Positions 18,901 to 27,540 of a stretch of 36,516 nucleotides of DNA are shown one piece after another. Below the pieces are notes generated by a model. It saw nothing but the letters and a program-made list of their open reading frames with translations. It was not told the origin of the DNA and did no database searches. Both the position numbers and the translations under genes were made by a program. This DNA comes from a virus. Location of the stretch: positions 1-36,516 of the IMG/VR virus record IMGVR_UViG_3300025425_000069, one strand, 5' to 3'. How positions within the stretch are numbered: position 1 is the stretch's first letter; each line of letters starts with the position of its first letter.

Positions 18901-19524
18901 TCATACCTCCGTGACCAAGCCGTAAACGGTAAGGCCGGATGCGGTGAACCGCGCGACCTCCGATCCGGCAATTACAATTGATAATGTGTCAGCAGCCGCG
19001 CTGTAGATGCCAGCCGTTCCGATGCGTAGAGCGGGGTCGGCAAGCGTCCCTCCTTCCAGTGTGGCGCGGCCACCGTTCACCTGCCCTGCAACTTGGCCAA
19101 TCATTGACAGGCTTTGGGATAGGGTCGCGTTAAGCGCCAAAAATGCCACCGCCGCAGGGTATCTGGCGACCTCAGTTGCAACAGGGCCGGAATCATGCCG
19201 GTAGCGGATAACTTCATCACCCGCAACGACCTGAAACTGAACCCCGATGGCTGTGCTGGATAGGCCTGCAGATGTGCTTGAATACACGTTGGCGTTTACA
19301 AAAGCAGCATCTCTAGCCGCCTCCGTTGCGGCTTGAGCGACGACCGTTTGATTTCGCAGCAATTCAATGCTTGCGCTCGTGGTGTTTAGGTATGCGCCAA
19401 GTGTATTAGATTGAGAAACCCATCCCGCAAGCGATCCGAGCAGCGCATCCGCCTTGGCTGAAAAGTCGACAGGGCTTGCACGACTTGGTGCAGGTGGTAG
19501 CAAAGAAACGGTGGGAGCGGCCAT
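18901..19524 (-). CDS. Tail fibre protein (207 aa)
   Basis: The N-terminus (TVSLLPPAPSRASPVDFSAKADALLGSL) is the form found in phage tail fibre/connector proteins that start with a short proline-rich peptide and then FSAKADAFL. A helical Ala-rich stalk follows (about residues 55-95), then a beta-rich C-terminal repeat (IGTAGIYSAAADTLSIVIAG) typical of trimeric fibre shafts. Its stop is 4 bases before the following gene. It overlaps the upstream gene's stop by one base. Confidence 0.7.
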   Translation of the reverse strand: MAAPTVSLLPPAPSRASPVDFSAKADALLGSLAGWVSQSNTLGAYLNTTSASIELLRNQTVVAQAATEAARDAAFVNANVYSSTSAGLSSTAIGVQFQVVAGDEVIRYRHDSGPVATEVARYPAAVAFLALNATLSQSLSMIGQVAGQVNGGRATLEGGTLADPALRIGTAGIYSAAADTLSIVIAGSEVARFTASGLTVYGLVTEV

Positions 19525-20420
19525 TAGATTAGTCCTTCTACTTCGATTGTTGCGTCGGATATCAGGGGCGACGAAAGCGTGATGTCAAAACGTCGGTAAT
19601 AGCCGTAAACGATTGTTCCAAGTTCTTCTTTTTCGTCACCAACCCACACGATTGGCGTGGTGCGATATTGGGCAAAAGTGTTTTGCGCTCTTCGCGCTAA
19701 CTCAGTGCTAATTCTTACGTCGTAATCAACCAATTGCGCGAATGCTCTTTCAACGATTATTGCATTGCCAAAAGCGTCACGCTCTTTCCGGCTATAATCT
19801 TCAATGGATATGCTTGTGCCGTAAACTGTAACGCCAAGATCAAACAACCGCCCAAGAACGATTTGACCGACCTGCGCAATCCCGCCCGCATTTGTTATAG
19901 TCACTGTTGTTGATGCGTTGAGAAATGGCGGTAGCGCCACCTCAATCACCTCTTGGCGCTGGACACCAATTGGCGAAAAGAAATAGGTTGACCAGTCAAT
20001 TACGCCAGTATCATCAAGCAGAACGTATGATTGAGAGAATACCAACCCATCGTCAGGGTCGTTAACTTCGACAAGCAGGGTTGATCCTTTCAAGCCAAAG
20101 AATGCAACTGCGCTAACAAATTCCCCATTGTGGTTTATTGTATATGTGATTGATTCAGCCTGAGAAACTACATCGCTCAGTCGTTTGTCGAATGCTTTGT
20201 AGCGATTGGTTGCACCGAGAAACAACCACTCAGTCGGGCTAATATCTGGTTGGTTTCCAGTGTTGCTGCCCGAGAGGCTCTCATAAATGTTATGTTCGTA
20301 AATAACCTGATCGTTAATGACATATGTGGTTCCGACCAACCAAAATGGCGCGTCTGTTTCCGGCACATTCGAGGACGTTAGATTTGCGTCGGTAACTTCA
20401 ATTGGCGGGATGATTTTCAT
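19524..20420 (-). CDS. Tail protein with carbohydrate-binding-like N-terminus (298 aa)
   Basis: The N-terminus has the carbohydrate-binding-module 5/12-like pattern: a W-x-x-GT-x-Y segment (WLVGTTYVINDQVIYEHNIYE) and then GNQPDISPTEW. A beta-sandwich middle (VALPPFLNASTTVTITNAGG) and a C-terminal all-beta region with YGYYRRFDITLSSP follow. This architecture is seen in phage tail-tip proteins that follow the tape measure. Ends 1 base from the fibre gene start. Exact role (tip baseplate versus fibre) is not settled by sequence. Confidence 0.65.
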   Translation of the reverse strand: MKIIPPIEVTDANLTSSNVPETDAPFWLVGTTYVINDQVIYEHNIYESLSGSNTGNQPDISPTEWLFLGATNRYKAFDKRLSDVVSQAESITYTINHNGEFVSAVAFFGLKGSTLLVEVNDPDDGLVFSQSYVLLDDTGVIDWSTYFFSPIGVQRQEVIEVALPPFLNASTTVTITNAGGIAQVGQIVLGRLFDLGVTVYGTSISIEDYSRKERDAFGNAIIVERAFAQLVDYDVRISTELARRAQNTFAQYRTTPIVWVGDEKEELGTIVYGYYRRFDITLSSPLISDATIEVEGLI

Positions 20421-20423
20421 TCT

Positions 20424-23400
20424 TTAAGTCCTCACTGCTGGTGCGCCGTCAATGTCCCATTTGCGGTTCACCTCGCTGGTGCGTTTGACGTATTTCACGA
20501 CCTCAACCATCACGCGACGCAGTTCGGCTACTTCTTCACGCAGCGCCTTGGCATCCATTGACCCACTGTTGCCGCGTGACATTTTTCGCTGTGAGTGATC
20601 AATGACAGTCTCGTTTGGGTGCAGCATGCTCAAGAAACCGCCCTTGCCATCCATGCCGCCTGAGCGTGACCCCAAGCCGGTGTATCCGCCGCCGTCAAAC
20701 GAGGGGATGATGCCTAAATCATTCAGGGAAAGCCGGATGCCTGAGAGCTGGTCTTTGGTGTTTTCATAGGCAAGCTGCGCCGCCTCAAGCTCCGCCCTGA
20801 CTTTGGGGTACTCGGCATTTGGAATGGAGAAGTACAAAAAGCCGTTTTCGCCCTGACTGTTCCACTGTTGCTCCGCCCTGGTCGTGCTTTGAGGGGTCTG
20901 GGCAAACAGCGCCTCTGCAGCGGCAACAAGGTCTCCAAGCTGCGAAATAGAGGCGAGAACCTGCTGCGCCTCGGTGGTGAGGGCGTTGATCTGGTTTTGA
21001 CGCGCCGCCGCAATAGCCGCGTTCTCTGCGGTGCTTTGGGCCTCGATCTGGCTGATTATAGCGGCCCTGATCAATTCAAGTTGACGCATTATTCCAGTGT
21101 TGGATGTGAGCAATTGGCCAATGCCTGAAACTGATATACCGCTTGATAGGCGGATCAGAAGTGCTGCGCTCAGGCTTTCATTGCCCTCGACGGCCCTTTG
21201 CACCAATTCCGTAATGTTTACAGTGTCGTTTTGCAGGCTTTGAACTGTGTTAAGCTCGTCGTTTGTCAGGTCTTGGGTGCCGGTGATGCTGGCCGTTTGG
21301 CCAGTGATCGCGTTGGTGAACGTCAAACCTTGACCGTAGATCGCCTGTAATTCACTGGTGGTGCGCTGAGTGGCGTTTGCGATGATCTTTGCGGCTTGGC
21401 TTTCTTCAGCCGTGATGATGCCGTCCTTGTTTCGGTCAACCGCATTTATTACGGCTGTAATCGCCGCGTCAGATGCCTTGCCTGCCAAAGACGCCCTGAT
21501 CTGTGCCGTTGTCATTTGCCCATTTCGGTCAATCGCCGATGCCAAAGCCGAAACAGTGCTTTGATAGGTGGAAAGGGTGGCCGATGTCTGAGCCTCCATC
21601 GCTGAAATTAAACCATCGCCATTCGCGTCAATAGCTGCTGCCAATCCCGCAGTTTGACCCTCAAGCCCAGCGATATAGCGAGCGCCCTCAGCAGAAAGAC
21701 CAGCAACAACACGGCCCGAATTATCAACCAACCCTGCCCGAATAGCCCCTGCGTCAGTTCTGCCCGCAACGACCTGCAAATTGGCGCTGTCTTGGATGAT
21801 ATTCCCGATGTTGCCGAGAACATATATTTGCTCTTGCAACAATTCTTGGGTGACATTGCCAGACATCAAAAGATCGCGCAGATGTTCTAGCGCAGCGGTC
21901 TGCACATCAAACAACAACGCCTGATAGTTAGCACCAAAACCAAGAGCCTCAGACACCGCAGCGGCCTCATTAAGCTGCCGACTGATACCCGCCTCAATAC
22001 GGCGCAACTCAGCAGCCGTTGACGCAAATCCGGCGCTATCGGTGGCCAAAGACTGCCCCGAACCGCCAAGGCTTCCAAGCGCGGTTACATCGCCGCTAAC
22101 GGCCTTTGCAAAGTTAGCCGCGAAGTCACGACCAGCGCTGGCGAGATCCGCCGCATTGCGAACGCCCCCGATGTTGCCAGCCGCAGTCCGTAGGCTGTCT
22201 GCCAACCTAAAGAATCCATCCGCCGATTGACGCGCTTGTGCAGCCGCTGCGTTTGACGCCTCGATCTGGCTATTAATTGGGCCAAGGGCCGCGTCGACAG
22301 CGCCAGCCACCAGTGCGCCCAGCCTGCTTGCCAGGCTGTCAATTGCCGGCAGAATAGAGTTGAACTGCCCCGACATCGACACCAGCGCCGCAAACATCTG
22401 CCGGCCGCTCTCGGTTGCGAGATTTTGCGCCTCGACCAGCGCCCGAAACTGCGCGCGGCTCTTTGGCATTGCCTGACCCAATTCGCCCATGGTTTGCGTG
22501 AGCTGGCGGGTCAAGGTGTCAAAGCGTTCCTGCTCTGAATAAAACGCCTGATAATAGGCTGTTGTCGCACTGGCAAAGTTTTCAAGGCCACCAAATGCAT
22601 CGACCAGCCCCGAGGCCGCAGCGGCCCCCCACAAGCTGAGATCGAACAGCGTACCGCCCAGGGTATCGATAATGGTGTTCGCGGCGTTCAGGGACGAGGA
22701 TAGGCGTGTCAGAGCGGCATAAGCGCCTTCGCCTTCACGCTGCAATGCTTCAAGGCCGGGTATCATACCCGCGAAGTCGTCGCCAAACCCTTGCAGCGCC
22801 TCGGTGACGGCCTTCTGTGCAGCTTCATCACTCAAGCCTTTGGTGCTGACCTGAATGGACGCGCTGAAGTCGTTGAATGCTGATGCACCGATGCCAAGCG
22901 CTTCCGACGCGCCCATCACCCCCATCTGCATTTGGCTAAGAATGCGCTCAAGTGGCCCTGCTGTCGCTGCGTCCAGATCGCTGAAACTGGTTCTGACTTT
23001 CTTTGAAAGCCCCCAGAATTTCTTCTTTTCAACCGTGTTGAAAGACTGAATAAGCGCGTCCATTCCGTCCACAGTAATGCGGATGCCAGCGTCCAATTGC
23101 TTGGTTTTGGTCTTGAAGAATGAGAACACTGCTGCCACAGCCGCGATAGGCAAAGCAACCGCGCCGATTGCAGCACCCAAGCCGCCAAGCATTGTTGCTG
23201 CCGACCCGATGCCGGTCACAGCAGACCCGATCGCACTAGCCGCGCCCCCAAGCCCGCCGGACATAAGCCCGCTGAACACGCTGGACGCGCCGCCAAGCAA
23301 GCCACCCGCGCCGCCAAGCGTGCCGATGAAGTTCCCCGCGCCCGCTGTCAGACCGCCAAGGATACCGCCGCCGCCGGGCGCGCCGCCGAGTTGACCCGCT

Positions 23401-25715
23401 GCTGCCGCTGTGCCGCCCCCACCCAAAGCAGCCGACAACGCCAGCTTGATCGGGTTGGCAATCGCCGTGGCAATCATCTGCTTGATCATGTTTTTGAAGC
23501 TGTCCAGCAGATCGCCAAAGTTGCGCATACCGCTCGCCACGAAGTCGCCGATTGCGTCACCGAATGCTGATATGGTCGGGTTGCTGTTGGCGAACTCTTC
23601 GTTCAGGTCTTTGACGGCTTTTTGGTATGCACCATCGGATAAGCCCGCTCCCACTAGCTGGTCCAGATTGGCAATCTCGGCGTTGTATTTCTTGAGCGGG
23701 TCCGCATCAAACTCTAGCCGCTCGATTTCGTCGGCCATGTTGCCGAACTCGTTTGCGGCTTCCCCAGCAGCCTTGCCCGCGCCAGAAGTAGTTGCTGTCA
23801 GCGTTTTGCTAAGGGCCGCGTTTGCGGCATTTATTTGATTGATTCTGGCAGTGGCGCTTTCTGCGCTATTGCCCAAATTTCCGAACGAAACCGCCGCACG
23901 GTCAGCGGCATCTGGGTCTGCTGGCCCAAGCCCCCCGAACCCCAACCTAGGCTTGAATACACTGGCCTGAATACCCGCTGTAGTATTTAGAAAGCCCATC
24001 AAAGCCATTGCTTTTTCAATGTTTACATTTAGGTCAGCGGCCAAAAGAGCAGCGCCCGTCCGGGCGGCGCTGAAGTCAATACCGCCGATGGTGCGCGAAA
24101 GGCGACCAGAAAGATCAACACCCTCAACTAACTGGCCGTTAAGAAATACCTGACCATCTTTCACGTTTACGATTCCACGATCAAGCATTGAAACTAGGTC
24201 CACAAGTTCTTGACGTCGCCCCACTTCATCGTCAGTCAAGAATGTCAGTTCGCGCTGCACCTGCTTGATGGCTTCAACCTTGATTTGCGCCTGAGCTAAA
24301 AGGTTTTCTGCATTTTCAAGTTCCGCGTTCCAGCTCGCTGTATCAGCAGTAATGCCCGGCAAGTTTAGCCCCTGTTCTGCCGCACGCGCCTTTACTGTGC
24401 GCAGTGTCTCCAATTCTTCTGTTAGGCGCTGAACATCAATTAGCGCCTCATTTAGGCCGCTTTTTTGGTTGAAATCTTGCTGGTTTAGCAGGCGCGTTGC
24501 GTCAAGAACCTGCAATAGGGATTCAGCCTCTGCACGCCGCACACGCGCGGCCTCTTCGGAAATAATGCTACCCTCTTTTGTCGACCGCGTGAGGATTTGG
24601 ATTTGAGTAATCTGGTCGCCCATTGCCAGCGTTCCGTTGTCGATAACCCTCTGCGCAATTTCGTTTGCTGTGGTAAGGCCCATAACATCACGGACGAAGC
24701 CGGAAACTGCCGATACCGCGCCTGAAATTGATCCAACAATGTAGCCAAACGCCGCCACAACATCCAGCGCCACGCCAGCGATGCTAAACAGCAACGCGCC
24801 AATGTTTTGCAACGCCTGCACAAACTTGGGGTCGGTCACTGTGCCAATGAGGTTTTCAATTGACGCCCGCAGCTTTTCAGACGCTGGACCTGCAATCTCG
24901 AATAGATCGCCCCACGCATTGCCAAGAGCGGCCAGAGCGCCGCCAAGGGTATCGCGTGCGGCTTCGGCAGACCCACCAAATTGCTTTGTAAGCTCGGCAA
25001 GGATAACCGCTTGAGCGCCTGCAACATCGCTTGTAGCCACCATCGCTTTGACGGCTTCTTTTTGCGCTTCCGTAAACTGGATGCCAGAACGGGAAAGCGC
25101 GGTCATGCCAAGTATAGGGTCGTTCAATGCTTTGCCGACTTGCAGCGCCGCCGAATTAAGGTCAGTCCCCATTGCTGTAGCAAGGTCCAGAACAGCAGTT
25201 GTGGCCGCGTTGAATGTGTCGCCTTTAACTGCTGTGAATGTCAGCAGTACCCCCTGCATAGCATTGGTGACTTCGTCACCGTAATTCGTGATGCCCTGCA
25301 AAGCCGCCGCGTGATTGTTCAGATCACCCACGGCCTTTCCGGCTGCGCCGCCGGTTGACGTGATAGCTGCTGCAAGCTGTGCCTGAGCCTTGTCAGATTC
25401 TACCGTTGCGGAAATAAACTTGCCCAGAGATGCGCTCGATGCGGCGAACGCTGCATACCCCGCAGCCATGCCAATAACCGCTTTTGTCGCCTTCAGTGCA
25501 GCCGCGTGTGCCGCGCCTGTTGCCTTGTTGAACTTCTCAACCTGTGGCGCGGCCCGTCCTGCACTGTCGCCAGCTTTCTTGAAACCCTTTTCGGTTCCAC
25601 CAACAGATTTTTCAGTAGCCGTACCCGCCTTGGTCGTATCCTCAAGCGCCTTCTTGCCTTTGAGTAGGCCAGTCGTATCGGCCCCAAGAATCAGATCAGC
25701 GAAATTCTGGCTCAT
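20424..25715 (-). CDS. Tail tape measure protein (1763 aa)
   Basis: The largest gene, typical of the length-determining rod of a siphovirus tail. ATG 25715 is chosen because AAGGA precedes it by 7 nt; an in-frame start at 25838 has no such site and overlaps the antisense gene. Features in order: KKALEDTTKAG and long Ala/Gly helical repeats; a TailLength-like segment with LAELTKQFGG near 290-300; hydrophobic helices in the 330-400 region; a Gly/Ala-rich hydrophobic region (LGGGGTAAAAGQLGG) around residues 770-880; three EF-hand-like loops near 1363, 1396 and 1427; and the C-terminal FDGGGYTG ... LHPNETVIDHS motif seen in tape measures. A separate DGGGYTG tail suggests processing or tip interaction. 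Confidence 0.9.
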   Translation of the reverse strand: MSQNFADLILGADTTGLLKGKKALEDTTKAGTATEKSVGGTEKGFKKAGDSAGRAAPQVEKFNKATGAAHAAALKATKAVIGMAAGYAAFAASSASLGKFISATVESDKAQAQLAAAITSTGGAAGKAVGDLNNHAAALQGITNYGDEVTNAMQGVLLTFTAVKGDTFNAATTAVLDLATAMGTDLNSAALQVGKALNDPILGMTALSRSGIQFTEAQKEAVKAMVATSDVAGAQAVILAELTKQFGGSAEAARDTLGGALAALGNAWGDLFEIAGPASEKLRASIENLIGTVTDPKFVQALQNIGALLFSIAGVALDVVAAFGYIVGSISGAVSAVSGFVRDVMGLTTANEIAQRVIDNGTLAMGDQITQIQILTRSTKEGSIISEEAARVRRAEAESLLQVLDATRLLNQQDFNQKSGLNEALIDVQRLTEELETLRTVKARAAEQGLNLPGITADTASWNAELENAENLLAQAQIKVEAIKQVQRELTFLTDDEVGRRQELVDLVSMLDRGIVNVKDGQVFLNGQLVEGVDLSGRLSRTIGGIDFSAARTGAALLAADLNVNIEKAMALMGFLNTTAGIQASVFKPRLGFGGLGPADPDAADRAAVSFGNLGNSAESATARINQINAANAALSKTLTATTSGAGKAAGEAANEFGNMADEIERLEFDADPLKKYNAEIANLDQLVGAGLSDGAYQKAVKDLNEEFANSNPTISAFGDAIGDFVASGMRNFGDLLDSFKNMIKQMIATAIANPIKLALSAALGGGGTAAAAGQLGGAPGGGGILGGLTAGAGNFIGTLGGAGGLLGGASSVFSGLMSGGLGGAASAIGSAVTGIGSAATMLGGLGAAIGAVALPIAAVAAVFSFFKTKTKQLDAGIRITVDGMDALIQSFNTVEKKKFWGLSKKVRTSFSDLDAATAGPLERILSQMQMGVMGASEALGIGASAFNDFSASIQVSTKGLSDEAAQKAVTEALQGFGDDFAGMIPGLEALQREGEGAYAALTRLSSSLNAANTIIDTLGGTLFDLSLWGAAAASGLVDAFGGLENFASATTAYYQAFYSEQERFDTLTRQLTQTMGELGQAMPKSRAQFRALVEAQNLATESGRQMFAALVSMSGQFNSILPAIDSLASRLGALVAGAVDAALGPINSQIEASNAAAAQARQSADGFFRLADSLRTAAGNIGGVRNAADLASAGRDFAANFAKAVSGDVTALGSLGGSGQSLATDSAGFASTAAELRRIEAGISRQLNEAAAVSEALGFGANYQALLFDVQTAALEHLRDLLMSGNVTQELLQEQIYVLGNIGNIIQDSANLQVVAGRTDAGAIRAGLVDNSGRVVAGLSAEGARYIAGLEGQTAGLAAAIDANGDGLISAMEAQTSATLSTYQSTVSALASAIDRNGQMTTAQIRASLAGKASDAAITAVINAVDRNKDGIITAEESQAAKIIANATQRTTSELQAIYGQGLTFTNAITGQTASITGTQDLTNDELNTVQSLQNDTVNITELVQRAVEGNESLSAALLIRLSSGISVSGIGQLLTSNTGIMRQLELIRAAIISQIEAQSTAENAAIAAARQNQINALTTEAQQVLASISQLGDLVAAAEALFAQTPQSTTRAEQQWNSQGENGFLYFSIPNAEYPKVRAELEAAQLAYENTKDQLSGIRLSLNDLGIIPSFDGGGYTGLGSRSGGMDGKGGFLSMLHPNETVIDHSQRKMSRGNSGSMDAKALREEVAELRRVMVEVVKYVKRTSEVNRKWDIDGAPAVRT
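21402..21629 (-). other. EF-hand-like repeats in the tape measure
   Basis: Three loops are spaced 31-33 residues apart: DANGDGLISAME (residues 1363-1374), DRNGQMTTAQI (1396 on, degenerate) and DRNKDGIITAEE (1427-1438). The first and last match the 12-residue EF-hand DxNxDGxIxxxE consensus that coordinates calcium. The middle has lost the glycine/acid positions. The repeats are embedded in long helices, so they may act as calcium-sensitive joints. Confidence 0.7.
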
Positions 25716-25776
25716 GTTTGATCCTTGCGAGAAATAGGCCGCGACCCTAAGTTGGGTGCGGAACCAATGGAGAATT

Positions 25777-25992
25777 ATGGTGGACGGAATTTTAGGAATT
25801 TTAGGTGCTGCCGCCCTAGTCGCGGGCGCGATGTTCACACTTGTCGGGTTTGCAAGCGGTGATTTTATTACCGTCTATCAAGGTGCCGCATTGCTGGCGT
25901 CTGGGCTTGGGATGCTTGCCACCTCCGAAGTCATCAAGACACTTAAACAAATCCGCGACCGCCTGCCTGCGCCGGATCAGACACCCCGCTAA
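25777..25992 (+). CDS. Antisense-oriented two-helix membrane moron (71 aa)
   Basis: ATG 25777 (GGAG 5-6 nt upstream) gives MVDGILGILGAAALVAGAM followed by FTLVGFASGDFITV and a second helix (YQGAALLASGLGMLATSEVI). A basic cytoplasmic tail (KTLKQIRDRLPAPDQTPR) completes it. It is the only plus-strand gene inside the 20-kb minus-strand tail/head operon and fits exactly between the tape measure and chaperone genes. That is the position and orientation of a moron. TTGCGA and TAAGTT (25724-25752) spaced by 17 bases could be its own promoter. Superinfection exclusion is a possible but unproven role. Confidence 0.7.
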   Translation: MVDGILGILGAAALVAGAMFTLVGFASGDFITVYQGAALLASGLGMLATSEVIKTLKQIRDRLPAPDQTPR

Positions 25993-26354
25993 CGGGATGC
26001 CTTGGGCCTATCCACCGGCGCGATTGCCAGCGCGTTGGTCCCGTTTTCGCGCTCGGCATGGTAGCCCTTGCACATATCGGACAGGATCGCGGTGTCGTCG
26101 GCGTCCAGCCCCTTGGCGGATGCATACGGCGCAAGAATATCCCAGTCCGTCGGGCCTTCCACCATGCCGTTGCTGCGCGTCGGGCCTAGATCAAAGAACA
26201 GCCCGATCAGGTATTCCTCTGCGTCCAGTTCCGGCAAGCCGAAGTCCTCCACGCCTGCATCTTTCCATTGATCCAAGCGACATCGCTTTTGATCCTTGGG
26301 GAAGGCGTGGAGATAGCCGATCTGGCGCGCGTAAAGGGTTAGCCCTTCTGCGCG
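25989..26354 (-). CDS. Tail assembly chaperone, T frame (made as GT by -1 frameshift)
   Basis: This frame has no good start codon of its own (the first candidate is a TTG at 26276). Its N-terminal part, GLTLYARQIGYLHAFPKDQ, lies upstream of that and overlaps the end of the G frame. Such a layout occurs when GT is produced by -1 frameshifting from G. The T part then reads DQWKDAGVEDFGLPEL and on to IAPVDRPKASR. Expected fused product: about 287 residues. GT and G chaperone the tape measure during tail assembly. It ends 4 bases inside the antisense moron. Confidence 0.8.
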   Translation of the reverse strand, partial: RAEGLTLYARQIGYLHAFPKDQKRCRLDQWKDAGVEDFGLPELDAEEYLIGLFFDLGPTRSNGMVEGPTDWDILAPYASAKGLDADDTAILSDMCKGYHAERENGTNALAIAPVDRPKASR

Positions 26355-26851
26355 TTTCCCATGCGGTTTGCCTGCGTTCCGGCAAATTCACCGATCTGTT
26401 TTGCAAACGGGTTATTCTTCATCTCGAACACTGGCGAGCCGTCTTTGTCTGTAACCTGCTCGCCGTCTGCGTTTTCCTTCACGCCCATTTCTGGGAATGT
26501 CAGATCGAGGAACCACATTGCATCCTCGGCAGTCGCGGGCTTGTCGCCGTTCATGACGTTCTCAAACCCGAAGATGAAAGGTGCAGCGCCTTCGCAAAGC
26601 TGGTTATGCACATCCTCCATGACGCGCGCCTCATCGTCCGTATTGTCGCCCTTGGCCTTTTTGGATGCCATAGCCGCCTTTTGCTTTGCCCGCATCTTAG
26701 CCTGCATAGAACGCGATGCCGTACCGCGCACGATTACCCGACAAGGCTTGTCGCCGTCCATCACAGGCTCACCAGACCACGGGTCAACGATCTGCATAGG
26801 CGTTCCGGTTTCAGCGGCTTCACGGCTGTTGTAGTTGGCGTTAAAATCCAT
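26339..26851 (-). CDS. Tail assembly chaperone, G frame (170 aa)
   Basis: A mostly helical, charged protein (QAKMRAKQKAAMASKKAKG in the middle and WFLDLTFPEMGVKEN later), located between the major tail protein and the tape measure, the invariant site of lambda G-type chaperones. It starts MDFNANYNSREAAE at ATG 26851 with AAGGA upstream. It ends GNAQKG a few codons after the slippery site. Most ribosomes make this product; a minority make GT. Confidence 0.85.
   Translation of the reverse strand: MDFNANYNSREAAETGTPMQIVDPWSGEPVMDGDKPCRVIVRGTASRSMQAKMRAKQKAAMASKKAKGDNTDDEARVMEDVHNQLCEGAAPFIFGFENVMNGDKPATAEDAMWFLDLTFPEMGVKENADGEQVTDKDGSPVFEMKNNPFAKQIGEFAGTQANRMGNAQKG
26354..26360 (-). promoter_or_regulatory. 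Programmed -1 frameshift site GGGAAAC
   Basis: On the minus strand the heptamer G GGA AAC sits in the G frame (after codon ATG) exactly as X XXY YYZ. Slipping back one base gives GGG AAA and continues into the T frame, which is open from there to 25989. Lambda uses GGGAAAG in the same gene pair. G terminates 5 codons after the heptamer. Confidence 0.85.
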
Positions 26852-26888
26852 TTTGATATCCTTGGGGTTCGGTTCAATGTGGGAGGCA

Positions 26889-26908
26889 GCGGCGAACCAC
26901 TCCGCCGC
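26889..26908 (-). terminator. Hairpin after the major tail protein gene
   Basis: GCGGCG at 26889-26894 and CGCCGC at 26903-26908 form a perfect stem with an 8-base loop in the 85-base gap after the major tail protein stop. No T-run is present on the minus strand, so it may be a partial terminator or an mRNA-end stabiliser. Confidence 0.4.
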
Positions 26909-26936
26909 CCCCCGATTACCCGCCGAAGCGGATTAG

Positions 26937-27422
26937 TTAGGCAGGTTCAACGTCCTTGACGGTCAAGGCGTTTTGCTTAAAGTTGTAAACCGCGCCCTCG
27001 AAAGAACTGTCGGTCGCTTGGTTCTCTTGGTAGCTATGAACATAGCCCTGAGCGTATTCCACAGGGTCAGTTGCAACCAAAGCACCCGCTGCCCCCGTCC
27101 CTGTGCCGATTTTGATAGCGCAAGCGCCGCTTGGCCCGTCGCACAGCGTCTTAAACGCAGCTTGGCCTGTTGCCAGTGCGCTGCCGTCGATGCGGAACGA
27201 GCCTTGGCTGTCAACACCGGATGCCGCGCCCTTGGTGCCTTTGGTAAAGCCGGTTTTAAGGTCGGATACGTCGATGTTTGCGTTGGTCACACCGAATTGG
27301 GGAAGTGTTTGTGGAAACTCCAATTCAACCCACGTCAGGGCCTCAAAGCCTGACTTGTCGTTGGTTGCTGGAAGTGCTGTTGAGTAGTAGATCGTCTTTC
27401 CGATGGAATTCCGAGTAGCCAT
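26937..27422 (-). CDS. Major tail (tube) protein (161 aa)
   Basis: Starts MATRNSIGKTIYYSTALPA at ATG 27422 (AAAGGG 8 nt upstream; an in-frame start at 27446 is less likely). The segments FPQTLPQFGVTNANIDVSDL, KGAASGVDSQGSF and YAQGYVHSYQENQ are those of phage tail tube proteins (the beta-barrel fold that stacks into hexameric rings). The gene lies upstream of the tail assembly chaperones and downstream of the tail terminator, as usual. High expression is expected; hairpins bracket the gene. Confidence 0.85.
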   Translation of the reverse strand: MATRNSIGKTIYYSTALPATNDKSGFEALTWVELEFPQTLPQFGVTNANIDVSDLKTGFTKGTKGAASGVDSQGSFRIDGSALATGQAAFKTLCDGPSGACAIKIGTGTGAAGALVATDPVEYAQGYVHSYQENQATDSSFEGAVYNFKQNALTVKDVEPA

Positions 27423-27456
27423 GATATTTGCCCTTTCATTTGGCAAAGCGGACAGG

Positions 27457-27470
27457 CCCGACTAATCGGG
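27457..27470 (-). terminator. Hairpin upstream of the major tail protein gene
   Basis: CCCGA (27457-27461) and TCGGG (27466-27470) form a 5-base stem with a CTAA loop, 35 bases ahead of the tail tube ATG. Along with the hairpin at 26889-26908 it frames the tube gene. No T-run is evident. Confidence 0.35.
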
Positions 27471-27540
27471 GTGTTGCTGTCCAAAGTTGAAGTGAAGTGC
27501 CTACCGTTCGCGCTACCGGCGCAGCCCGCAGGCGGGGCAA

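Noticed and set aside
20424-25838. Tape measure start at 25838 (1804 aa)
   Set aside because: The extra 41 residues are poorly protein-like, have no ribosome site and overlap the antisense moron; 25715 has AAGGA at good spacing.
26191-26406. A 71-codon minus frame at the chaperone junction
   Set aside because: It is the third frame; the continuous protein pattern follows the -1 frameshift path instead.
25841-26959. A 372-codon plus-strand frame across the tail chaperone genes
   Set aside because: Antisense to well-supported G/T and moron genes, with Arg/Cys/Pro/His-rich composition and no family resemblance.
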